Below are positions 1 to 5,063 of a DNA stretch of 5,318 bases, piece after piece. The position numbers and the translations under genes were made by a program. The DNA is from JAGLQA01 sp023135565. GTDB lineage: Bacteria; Acidobacteriota; Aminicenantia; UBA2199. The notes under the pieces are model-generated. The model did no database searches, had not been told where the DNA came from, and worked only from the letters and a program-made list of their open reading frames with translations. Position 1 is the stretch's first letter. The number at the start of each line of letters is the position of its first letter. The stretch lies in assembly GCA_030639305.1 (NCBI GenBank), contig DAOWCY010000316.1:1-5318 (forward strand). Reading direction: 5' to 3'.

Positions 1-168
1 CCCGGCTGTCCTGTCCCGATAAGCAGCCCCTCATAGGCCGCCCGCGCCGCTCTTTGGGGCTTAGAAACGACCGGCTGTGATAGTTAGATAGGCAATAGTG
101 GAAACTACCCGGCTGTCCTGCCCCGACAGACTGCCCCTCAGAGGGTGCCCACGCAGTGGGCTTGACAG
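1..168. repeat. Imperfect ~60-bp direct repeat, two copies
   Basis: Bases 1-33 and 108-140 match at 28 of 33 positions. The similarity continues more weakly, with small gaps, to about 62 and 163 (shared GCCC, CGC and GGGCTT blocks). A shorter related motif, GAAACGACCGGCTGT, lies at 64-78 and resembles GAAACTACCCGGCTGT at 101-116. Copy 1 contains GCCCC (26-30) that can pair with GGGGC (56-60). Copy 2 contains the tighter hairpin GCCCAC/GTGGGC (147-152 and 156-161). No protein-like reading frame was found in either direction. The first copy starts at the window edge, so the array may extend leftwards. Its nature (intergenic repeat family, transposon-end debris or structured RNA) is not resolved. 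Confidence 0.6.
147..161. promoter_or_regulatory. Hairpin/palindrome abutting the hypAB -35 box
   Basis: GCCCAC (147-152) and GTGGGC (156-161) form a perfect 6-bp inverted repeat around a 3-base centre, and the -35 hexamer starts at the next base. The position would suit an operator or activator site. It is also the tail of the upstream direct repeat, so it may simply be the end of that element. It does not match the NikR operator I know (GTATGA-N16-TCATAC). Confidence 0.35.
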
Positions 169-189
169 GGGGAGGGTAATTGGTATAAT
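162..189 (+). promoter_or_regulatory. Sigma-A type promoter of hypAB (extended -10)
   Basis: A perfect -35 TTGACA (162-167) is followed after 16 bp by a perfect -10 TATAAT (184-189). The -10 is preceded by TG one base away (181-182), which makes it an extended -10. Transcription should start near 196, leaving a leader of about 30 nt before the hypA ATG at 226. The match is good enough to predict strong, largely unassisted expression. Confidence 0.88.
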
Positions 190-225
190 GCAACTTAAAA
201 AATAAAGAAATTCACGGAAACCATC

Positions 226-567
226 ATGCATGAATTGGCATTAGCCCAGGATATCGTCGAAACGATCAACGAAAAAGTAACCGATGATCTGCGAAAAATT
301 TCAAACATTAATCTCGAGGTAGGCGCTTTTTCCGGGGTTGTGCCGGAGTCTTTAGCGTTCGGCATCGAGACTATTTTCGCGGACAAAAAAGTTCCGGGGG
401 TCAAAGTTACCATCGTCAAAGTGCCCACCATCGCCTGCTGCACCTGCGGGAAAGAATACGAACTAAAGGAAATCTTCGAAACCTGCCCGGTCTGCCGTTC
501 TTTTGAGAGAAAGCTTATTTCAGGCATGGAAATCCTTATCAAGTCCGTGGAAGTATCGGAGGAATAA
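226..567 (+). CDS. hypA: Hydrogenase nickel incorporation protein HypA
   Basis: A 113-residue protein of the usual HypA length. HypA is a small cytoplasmic nickel metallochaperone that works with HypB to load nickel into the large subunit of [NiFe]-hydrogenase. The N-terminus reads MHEL, so the nickel-binding His2 (with Glu3) is present and the ATG at 226 is fixed by it. The zinc site is two CxxC pairs, C71-x-x-C74 and C87-x-x-C90, with an extra cysteine at C72. The C-terminal SGMEILIKSVEV matches the conserved family ending. The start is preceded only by a weak GGAAA (216-220), but the strong promoter just upstream and the MHE start leave little doubt. The stop TAA overlaps the hypB ATG by one base, so the two are co-transcribed and probably translationally coupled. 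The HybF paralogue is possible but hypB adjacency favours HypA. Confidence 0.95.
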   Translation: MHELALAQDIVETINEKVTDDLRKISNINLEVGAFSGVVPESLAFGIETIFADKKVPGVKVTIVKVPTIACCTCGKEYELKEIFETCPVCRSFERKLISGMEILIKSVEVSEE

Positions 568-1211
568 TGGAAAAAAAAGTAAATATATCGGCCCGGGAAA
601 GAAACGATCTGATCGCCGCCGAAAACCGGGAAATCCTCTCTAATAATGGGATTTTCACGGTAAATATCATCGGTTCTCCAGGCTGCGGTAAAACTTCTAT
701 ACTGGAGTATACAGCCAATCATTTCGATGAAAAATTTGCCGTAATCGTGGGAGATGTGAAAACAGCGCTCGACTCCGACCGCATTATCCAGTCGGGTCAC
801 AGCAGCGCCTATGCCATCGAAACCGGCGGCGGCTGCCACCTGAGCGCACAGATGATCCGGCAAAAAATCGCAGAGATCGACCTAAAAGCCATCGACTACC
901 TGTTCATCGAGAACGTGGGCAACCTGGTATGCCCTTCCACTTACGACCTGGGAGAAAACTTAAAGATCGCGGTTTTGAGTATTCCTGAAGGCGACGAAAA
1001 GGTGAGGAAGTACCCGGCTCTTTTCCTGCGCGCCCGGGTGGCGCTCATTAACAAGATCGACCTGCTGGAGTACTTAGATTATGATATAGAGCGGGTCAAA
1101 GCCGACTGCCTGGTTCACAACCCGAAGGTGAAAATATTTGAAACCTCGGTGAAAACAGGCGCCGGGATCGACGATTGGCTGGCCTATTTAAGAGAGCAGA
1201 GAAAAGCTTAA
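567..1211 (+). CDS. hypB: Hydrogenase nickel incorporation GTPase HypB
   Basis: A 214-residue SIMIBI-class GTPase, normal length for the G-domain form of HypB. It hydrolyses GTP to drive nickel transfer during [NiFe]-hydrogenase maturation, together with HypA. Visible motifs: P-loop GSPGCGKT at residues 36-43; D63 and the DSDR segment at 69-72 (switch I region); ENVGN at 115-119 (switch II); NKID at 162-165 for guanine recognition. The inter-subunit metal site of the G domain is complete: C90-H91 in GGCHL, and C122. The N-terminus lacks both the histidine-rich stretch and the CxxCGC high-affinity nickel site found in some HypBs, so nickel storage is unlikely. The ribosome-binding site GGAGG (558-562) lies inside the end of hypA, 4 bases before the ATG. 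No hypC, D, E or F follows, so those must be elsewhere. Confidence 0.96.
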   Translation: MEKKVNISARERNDLIAAENREILSNNGIFTVNIIGSPGCGKTSILEYTANHFDEKFAVIVGDVKTALDSDRIIQSGHSSAYAIETGGGCHLSAQMIRQKIAEIDLKAIDYLFIENVGNLVCPSTYDLGENLKIAVLSIPEGDEKVRKYPALFLRARVALINKIDLLEYLDYDIERVKADCLVHNPKVKIFETSVKTGAGIDDWLAYLREQRKA

Positions 1212-1258
1212 TTCCCTGCCCATGCGTAGGGGTGTGCAGACAGCTAATCTATTTTTTT

Positions 1259-1378
1259 GATGTTGATGCTGCCCCCGGAAGTGTCTAAGTACAACTCCGG
1301 CCCGGCGACGAAGTCACCATCACTATCGAAAAAATCGGCAGCTTAACCAACCCGGTCAAAGCAGAACACGCGAAGTAA
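1259..1378 (+). pseudogene. C-terminal relic of a fumarylacetoacetate hydrolase (FAH) family gene
   Basis: From 1295 the + strand reads LRPGDEVTITIEKIGSL then TNPVKAEHAK, ending at TAA 1376-1378. This matches the well-known C-terminal signature of FAH-family hydrolases/isomerases (L-x-x-GD-V-x-(I/V)-x-I-x-x-IG-x-L-x-NPV), which closes the catalytic beta-fold in those 200-300 residue enzymes. In the same frame TAA at 1286-1288 interrupts the reading, and the residues before it (1259-1285, DVDAAPGSV) are not clearly family-like. No start codon or other FAH domain part is visible, so this is a dead 3' fragment. The remainder was presumably lost by deletion when hypB and the relic were brought together. 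The recognised part is 1295-1378; the left boundary is arbitrary. Assignment rests on the C-terminal motif only. Confidence 0.72.
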
Positions 1379-1391
1379 TAAAAAAACGGGG

Positions 1392-1420
1392 TTGATTTTT
1401 TTGCTAATAAGTTTTACAAT
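1392..1420 (+). promoter_or_regulatory. Sigma-A type promoter of the LonC gene
   Basis: TTGATT (1392-1397) and TACAAT (1415-1420) are separated by the optimal 17 bp, in an A/T-rich stretch. Transcription would start near 1427, about 54 nt before the ATG. It lies immediately after the hydrolase relic, so LonC is expressed independently of hypAB. The long A-rich leader shows no clear operator. Confidence 0.75.
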
Positions 1421-1480
1421 ACATATATTAAAAATTTTCGATTAAAAAAGTGAAAAGCGAAAAAGAAAAAACGAGGAATA

Positions 1481-3910
1481 ATGAAGAAAAAAACAGGAAA
1501 ATTCAAAGAAGTGCCGATGGAACAACTGCGCTGGCAGTGCGACACGAAAAACCTGGGCATCGATTCCACCGATGACTTACAGGTTTGCGCGGACATTATC
1601 GGGCAAAGACGAGCAGTGAATGCGCTGCGTTTAGGATTGGATATCGACAGCCGGGGTTACAACTTGTTTGCCAACGGCCTTTCAGGCACCGGCAGAAAAA
1701 CCGCGATCAAGTGCCTGCTGAAAGAAACAGCCCGTTACAAACGCATCCCCGACGACAAAATTTTCGTAAACAATTTTAAAGACCCGGATCAACCGTGTTT
1801 AATTCGCCTGAAAGCCGGGGACGGCAGGCGCTTTAAAAAAGATATGCAGGCTTTTCTCGATTATCTTTTAAAAAATATCCCCGAAGTTTTCAAAAGCGAA
1901 GCTTACGAGGAGCAGCGCAAAGCAAAAATCGAAGCTGTCCGCGATAAACAAAAAGAAGTGATCAAGAAATTTGAAGAAGAAGTCGGTAAAAAGGATTTCA
2001 CCCTTCTGCAAATGCAGGTAGGCACTGTGGTGCGGCCTGTGGTGCTGCCGCTAATCGAAGGGAAAGCGGCCAATGCCGAACGTATAAGAGATCTCGAGCA
2101 GGAAGGCAAACTCTCCAAAGAAGAGATAGAGAAATTAGAAAAAATCCACACCGAATTAACCGACAGTATGGAAGACATCTTCAAGGAAATCAAGGAAATG
2201 GACAAAACCCTGGCTGAAGAACTCAAAAAACTGGACCGGGAGATGTTGAACCCGCTGATCGAAGAGCAGGTGAATGAAATAAAAGGCCGTTACAAGTGCA
2301 AAGAACTCGACGAATACTTAGGCGAGGTGAAAGAGAGCATCGAGGAAACGCCGGGCAGATTCATGGAATCCGGGGAACCCAAAAAAAGCGGGAAGAAAGA
2401 CAAAAACGAAGAACCGGGAGACCCTTTTCTCGAATACAGCGTTAACCTCTTAGTGGATAACCACGAAGCAAAAGAAGCGCCGGTAATTTTCGAAACATCT
2501 CCTTCTTATTCCAACCTCTTCGGCACCGTCGAAGTGACGTTGGAGCGGGCCGGGGGCGCCAGTACCGATTTTTCCAGGATAAAAGCCGGTTCTTTTTTAA
2601 AAGCCGACGGTGGATTCCTCATCGTGGAAGCTTTGGATATGCTGATAGAACCGGGCGTATGGCCGGCCTTTAAGCGCACCTTGAAGAACCGGCAGGTAGA
2701 GATACAGGTTTATGCCCCGGTTTATATGGTTTCTATTTCCGCCATGAAACCGCGGCCCATCGACTGCGACGTGAAAGTAGCCATCGTAGGCGATCCTTCT
2801 ATCTATCACATGCTTTACAACCAGGACCCGGATTTCAAGAAAATATTCAAACTGCGGGCCGATTTCGATTCCTCCATGGACATCAACAAGGAAGCCATCT
2901 TAGACTATGCCAACTTTATCAAGCGCGTGGTTACCGACGAAGAACTGCTGGCCTTAGACAAAACAGCCATGGCAGCCGTATTGGAACACGGCGTACGTAT
3001 GGCCGGCAAGCAGAAAAAGCTTTCCACCCAGTTTAATTTGGTAGCGGACTTACTGCGTGAAGCAAATTATTGGGCCCGCCGGGACAAAAAGAAAACCATC
3101 ACCGGTAAATATATCCACCATGCCATCGAAGAGAAAAACGACCGTTCCGCGTTATTTGAAGAAAAAACCCGCGAAATGATCGCAGAAGGTGATATTATGA
3201 TCGACACCGAAGGTAGTGTAGTTGGTCAGGTGAACGGACTTTCTGTTTATGACATGGGTGATTATTCTTTCGGCAAGCCGGCCCGTATTACCGCCAACGT
3301 GGCCTTAGGTGATTCGGGCATCATCAATATCGAACGGGAAGCGCAGTTGAGCGGCCCTTTTCACAATAAAGGAGTATTGATTTTGTCCGGTTATTTGCGT
3401 TCTAAGTTTGCCCAGGACAAGCCCCTGGCTATTAGCGCCAGTCTTTGTTTCGAACAATCTTACGGCGGTGTGGACGGGGATTCCGCCTCATCTACCGAGA
3501 TATACGCGCTGTTATCTGCGTTATCGGGTCTGCCTTTGCGCCAGGATATCGCCATCACCGGCTCGGTGAACCAGAAAGGTGAAATCCAGCCCATCGGCGG
3601 CGTCAACCAGAAGATCGAAGGATTTTTTGAAGTTTGCCGGATAAAAGGGTTGAACGGTACGCAGGGGGTGATGATCCCGCACCAGAATGTAGACGACCTG
3701 ATGTTAAAAGAGGAAGTGGTGCAAGCGGTAAAAGACGGGAAATTCCGCATATATCCTATCGAGGCCATAGATCAGGGCATCGAGCTGCTTACCGGTGTAG
3801 AAGCCGGGGAGCGGGAGGACGGCGTTTATACTGAAGGCACGGTGAACCGGTTAGTGGACGACAAGTTGACGGGATTTGCCGAAAAGTGGAGGCAGTACAG
3901 GTTAGGATAA
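1481..3910 (+). CDS. LonC-type Lon-like protease (AAA_32/Lon_C, COG1067)
   Basis: An 809-residue cytoplasmic serine protease of the third Lon class, which degrades damaged or unfolded proteins as a hexamer. Order of parts: split AAA-like fold at about 20-130 and 315-465; a long charged helical/coiled-coil insertion at about 140-290; a lysine-rich linker near 300-312; a helical lid at about 470-555; the Lon protease domain at about 575-775. The catalytic dyad is complete: Ser668 in DGDSAS and Lys711 in GGVNQKIEGF, 43 residues apart as in E. coli Lon (679/722). The ATPase motifs are degenerate: the P-loop is GLSGTGRKT (66-74) with Arg72 where Lys is expected, and the Walker B strand reads FLIVEALD (379-386) without the usual DE pair. 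This matches LonC enzymes such as the Meiothermus taiwanensis one, reported to work without ATP hydrolysis. There are no membrane segments, so it is not archaeal LonB. The start is supported by GAGGAA (1473-1478) and its own promoter. The protein looks intact. Confidence 0.93.
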   Translation: MKKKTGKFKEVPMEQLRWQCDTKNLGIDSTDDLQVCADIIGQRRAVNALRLGLDIDSRGYNLFANGLSGTGRKTAIKCLLKETARYKRIPDDKIFVNNFKDPDQPCLIRLKAGDGRRFKKDMQAFLDYLLKNIPEVFKSEAYEEQRKAKIEAVRDKQKEVIKKFEEEVGKKDFTLLQMQVGTVVRPVVLPLIEGKAANAERIRDLEQEGKLSKEEIEKLEKIHTELTDSMEDIFKEIKEMDKTLAEELKKLDREMLNPLIEEQVNEIKGRYKCKELDEYLGEVKESIEETPGRFMESGEPKKSGKKDKNEEPGDPFLEYSVNLLVDNHEAKEAPVIFETSPSYSNLFGTVEVTLERAGGASTDFSRIKAGSFLKADGGFLIVEALDMLIEPGVWPAFKRTLKNRQVEIQVYAPVYMVSISAMKPRPIDCDVKVAIVGDPSIYHMLYNQDPDFKKIFKLRADFDSSMDINKEAILDYANFIKRVVTDEELLALDKTAMAAVLEHGVRMAGKQKKLSTQFNLVADLLREANYWARRDKKKTITGKYIHHAIEEKNDRSALFEEKTREMIAEGDIMIDTEGSVVGQVNGLSVYDMGDYSFGKPARITANVALGDSGIINIEREAQLSGPFHNKGVLILSGYLRSKFAQDKPLAISASLCFEQSYGGVDGDSASSTEIYALLSALSGLPLRQDIAITGSVNQKGEIQPIGGVNQKIEGFFEVCRIKGLNGTQGVMIPHQNVDDLMLKEEVVQAVKDGKFRIYPIEAIDQGIELLTGVEAGEREDGVYTEGTVNRLVDDKLTGFAEKWRQYRLG

Positions 3911-4032
3911 GCTGAAAATCCTATCAAAACCACGAAATCACGCTTCTGGACAGGATAAAAGCACAAAAAAATAGGCTTGAATCCCCGCTAAGCAAAAGTT
4001 TTGTGGAAGTTTCGCGGTGCAGGGGGCGTGAA

Positions 4033-4080
4033 GGGATTTTATCGTGTTGTCCCCTTTTCAGGCAACACGAAGCAAATCCC
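4033..4080. terminator. Long two-part hairpin between convergent genes, possible terminator
   Basis: GGGATTT (4033-4039) pairs with AAATCCC (4074-4080) and TCGTGTTG (4042-4049) pairs with CAACACGA (4063-4070), giving 15 bp of perfect stem broken only by a 2/3-base internal loop, with a 13-base loop. It sits between the convergent LonC and nucleotidyltransferase genes and its loop contains the stop of the latter (4058-4060). There is no good T-run on either side, so it is not a textbook intrinsic terminator. It could stop transcription from both sides, protect a 3' end, or bind a protein. Confidence 0.45.
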
Positions 4081-4375
4081 CCTTCTTCATCAGCAGAGCC
4101 GAAAACCTGTCCCTCTTTTCCAGGTTTATCAAATCCACTGAATGGTCGAGCGCCATCATTAATTTCCCTAAAATTTTAAAATAATATCTCTTTTCCAACC
4201 CCTTTACAGCCAGATCGATATCGGATGTGTCTGAGAAATCACCATGCACCAGGGAGCCGAATAAATAGATCTCTTTACAGCCTTCTTTTTTTAAGATTTC
4301 GACTGCCGTGCGGAGGTCTTTGCGATGACTCTCAGGTATTTTTTTTATCCTATCCTGTGCACACATGTTTTTCAC
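4058..4375 (-). CDS. Minimal nucleotidyltransferase (MNT/MntA-like)
   Basis: A 105-residue protein of the DNA polymerase beta-like nucleotidyltransferase fold. The signature GS-x10-DxD is exact: G40-S41, then D52 and D54 in SDIDLAV. A third acidic residue on the next strand, D81 in SVDLINLE, completes the metal site, so catalysis looks possible. In the MntA/HepT toxin-antitoxin system such proteins are the antitoxin and transfer AMP to a tyrosine of the HEPN toxin HepT. No HepT-like frame with an RxxxxHxY motif is seen on either side, so this copy is an orphan or has another partner. The start is GTG at 4375 or ATG at 4366 (codon 4). Neither has a Shine-Dalgarno sequence and the promoter is so close that the mRNA would be nearly leaderless. 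The gene is 38 bp downstream of the small-protein gene. Confidence 0.85.
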   Translation of the reverse strand: MKNMCAQDRIKKIPESHRKDLRTAVEILKKEGCKEIYLFGSLVHGDFSDTSDIDLAVKGLEKRYYFKILGKLMMALDHSVDLINLEKRDRFSALLMKKGDLLRVA

Positions 4376-4387
4376 TTTTAAAATTAT

Positions 4388-4416
4388 ATTATATCATCAT
4401 TTGTTAATTGTGTCTA
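4388..4416 (-). promoter_or_regulatory. Promoter of the nucleotidyltransferase gene, overlapping the end of the upstream gene
   Basis: On the - strand TAGACA (4416-4411, five of six matches to the -35 consensus) and TATAAT (4393-4388) are 17 bp apart. A second, overlapping TATAAT follows at 4388-4383. The start point would fall near 4381-4376, only 0-6 nt before the GTG at 4375 and about 10-15 nt before the ATG at 4366. The -35 overlaps the stop codon of the 61-residue gene. Confidence 0.62.
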
Positions 4417-4599
4417 AGAAGTACTGGAAGAAGCAGCTTTTGCAAGTTTTTCCTTTTTGACGCTTAAGTCCACAATCTCCCGGTTTCCAGGTCTTTTTTG
4501 GGATTTAAAGTGCTCTGCGAGAGCATCGACGTCGTAACCGAATTCCCGTGCGATGCCGTCTTTAATTTCCCAGAGTTCCCTGATGATTTCATCATTCAT
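4414..4599 (-). CDS. Small companion protein of a PIN-type toxin-antitoxin module (putative antitoxin)
   Basis: A 61-residue soluble protein. From memory of sequence type, its core (MNDEIIRELWEIKDGIA, then FGYDVDALAEHFK and a G-REIV-LS segment) belongs to a widespread family of 60-90 residue hypothetical proteins with the pattern xDxIxxExxxIRxxxAxxxxYDxxAIxxxL, often encoded next to PIN-domain toxins. Its biochemical role is not established to my knowledge; antitoxin is an inference from the neighbour. No DNA-binding motif (ribbon-helix-helix, AbrB or helix-turn-helix) is obvious. The C-terminus is lysine-rich then runs out in Ala/Ser. The ATG at 4599 is preceded by GGGGG seven bases upstream as a ribosome-binding site. 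The gene overlaps the truncated PIN frame by 8 bp, which supports an ancestral operon. Confidence 0.65.
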   Translation of the reverse strand: MNDEIIRELWEIKDGIAREFGYDVDALAEHFKSQKRPGNREIVDLSVKKEKLAKAASSSTS

Positions 4600-4714
4600 T
4601 GTAATACCCCCATCCCGCTGTTTTTTGCCATGCGGCAGCTATAAGGTTTTCGGAAGGGCGGGCAGTCAAATACGACACGATCGAAGTTTCAAAGTAAACA
4701 GTTTTGTTATCCAT
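4592..4714 (-). pseudogene. Truncated PIN-domain (VapC-like) toxin gene
   Basis: A 40-codon frame starting at ATG 4714 encodes MDNKTVYFETSIVSYLTARP, then SENLIAAAWQKTAGWGYYNE. The first ~33 residues are the first beta-strand and helix of a PIN-domain ribonuclease of the VYxETS-(I/V)-(I/V)-SYLTARPS subtype, normally 130-180 residues. Only the first active-site region survives; the remaining acidic residues and the whole C-terminal half are absent, so the product cannot be an active nuclease. In the next frame the DNA reads GMGVLQ and stops at a TGA (4598-4596) that overlaps the start of the next gene as ATGA. This is what an intact toxin 3' end would look like, so I infer an internal, frame-shifting deletion that joined the two ends. 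A GAGG (4730-4727) lies 12 bp before the ATG. Promoter and start are intact, so a short peptide may still be made. Confidence 0.75.
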
Positions 4715-4736
4715 AGTATGGCTCAACCTCTTAATC

Positions 4737-4767
4737 ATTATATAACATAAATAGGATAAAAATTCAA
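4737..4767 (-). promoter_or_regulatory. Promoter of the PIN remnant / small-protein operon
   Basis: On the - strand TTGAAT (4767-4762) and a perfect TATAAT (4742-4737) are 19 bp apart, one or two more than ideal, in A/T-rich DNA. Transcription would begin near 4730, about 15 nt before the ATG at 4714. It should still drive the intact small-protein gene. Confidence 0.55.
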
Positions 4768-4775
4768 CTTCTAAT

Positions 4776-4808
4776 TGTGGAACTACCCGGTTTCAAGAAA
4801 AAACCGGG
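4776..4808. repeat. Hairpin with a motif shared with the 5' repeats
   Basis: CCCGGTTT (4786-4793) and AAACCGGG (4801-4808) form an 8-bp stem around a 7-base loop. The left flank and stem start (TGTGGAACTACCCGG, 4776-4790) repeat, in the same orientation, AGTGGAAACTACCCGG at 97-112, with one substitution and one missing A. Such a combination of a conserved outer motif and a hairpin is often seen at ends of small mobile elements, but no element is defined here. Confidence 0.45.
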
Positions 4809-4860
4809 GCATCAACCCGTTCGAGGGGGACTTTTACCAGCCTACCATGAAATTACTTTG

Positions 4861-4903
4861 CCTCCGGCGGCCCTGCCGGGGGCCAAACTTTTGAAAAAGT
4901 TTG
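4861..4903. repeat. Pair of adjacent inverted repeats
   Basis: CCTCCGGC (4861-4868) can pair with GCCGGGGG (4875-4882), seven Watson-Crick pairs and one T-G. Directly after it, CAAACTTTT (4884-4892) and AAAAGTTTG (4895-4903) make a perfect 9-bp palindrome around GA. Similar GC-rich hairpin plus A/T palindrome blocks are familiar from intergenic DNA of sulfate-reducing and related anaerobes (from memory, unverified), suggesting an interspersed intergenic element. Confidence 0.45.
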
Positions 4904-4938
4904 ATCAAAACTTCTGATTATTTAAAAGCAAAAGCGCT

Positions 4939-4989
4939 CACCCGCTGCCCCTGCCAGGGGTTATTTCATCGTCTCCGGGTGCCTTTTTT
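4939..4989 (+). terminator. Possible + strand structured terminator
   Basis: CACCCG (4939-4944) pairs with CGGGTG (4976-4981) and is followed by CC and six Ts (4984-4989), as in an intrinsic terminator. The loop carries its own hairpin, CCCCT/AGGGG (4948-4952, 4956-4960). The only + strand transcript it could end would come from the intergenic region itself, since neighbouring genes run on the - strand. I see no strong + strand promoter for one. Confidence 0.35.
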
Positions 4990-5000
4990 GACCCAAAATA

Positions 5001-5030
5001 AAAAGGCCGGGATCGGGATCCCGGCCTTTT
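5001..5030. terminator. Perfect bidirectional intrinsic terminator
   Basis: AAAAGGCCGGGATC (5001-5014) is followed after GG by its exact reverse complement (5017-5030). On either strand this gives a GC-rich stem (GGCCGGG/CCCGGCC plus ends) flanked by an A-run and a T-run, the standard intrinsic terminator. Its main role is to end the - strand transcript of the surface-protein gene, whose stop codon is about 55 bp upstream in that direction. Confidence 0.9.
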
Positions 5031-5040
5031 GTATTATCGG

Positions 5041-5063
5041 GAACGTATCCTAAGTATACGTTC
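5041..5063. repeat. Inverted repeat between surface-protein stop codon and terminator
   Basis: GAACGTAT (5041-5048) and ATACGTTC (5056-5063) form a perfect 8-bp stem with a 7-base loop. It lacks a T-run, so it is probably a 3' untranslated hairpin that stabilises the mRNA end rather than a second terminator. A short tandem TTCGATG/TTCGATT follows at its right edge. Confidence 0.5.

Noticed and set aside
1..168. CRISPR array
   Set aside because: Only two imperfect copies about 107 bp apart with unequal internal motifs; spacing and conservation do not fit CRISPR repeats.
195..863. Long open frame on the - strand opposite hypA and hypB
   Set aside because: Its sequence has no family character and it is the antisense shadow of two certain genes.
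1214..1259. Possible terminator after hypB (CCCT/AGGG followed by a T-run at 1252-1258)
   Set aside because: The stem is only 4 bp with a 10-base loop, and the T-run lies about 20 bp further on; too weak to call.
3911..4032. Search for a HepT (HEPN) gene downstream of the nucleotidyltransferase
   Set aside because: All - strand frames here are short and broken and show no RxxxxHxY-like motif.
4777..4919. Open + strand frame through the intergenic hairpins
   Set aside because: The translation is Pro/Lys/Leu-rich with no start in a good context and its residues are dictated by the inverted repeats; no domain character.
4771..4990. Known riboswitch (cobalamin, ZTP, molybdenum cofactor, T-box, c-di-GMP)
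   Set aside because: None of the conserved cores I know for these classes is present on either strand, and no downstream + strand gene is there to regulate.
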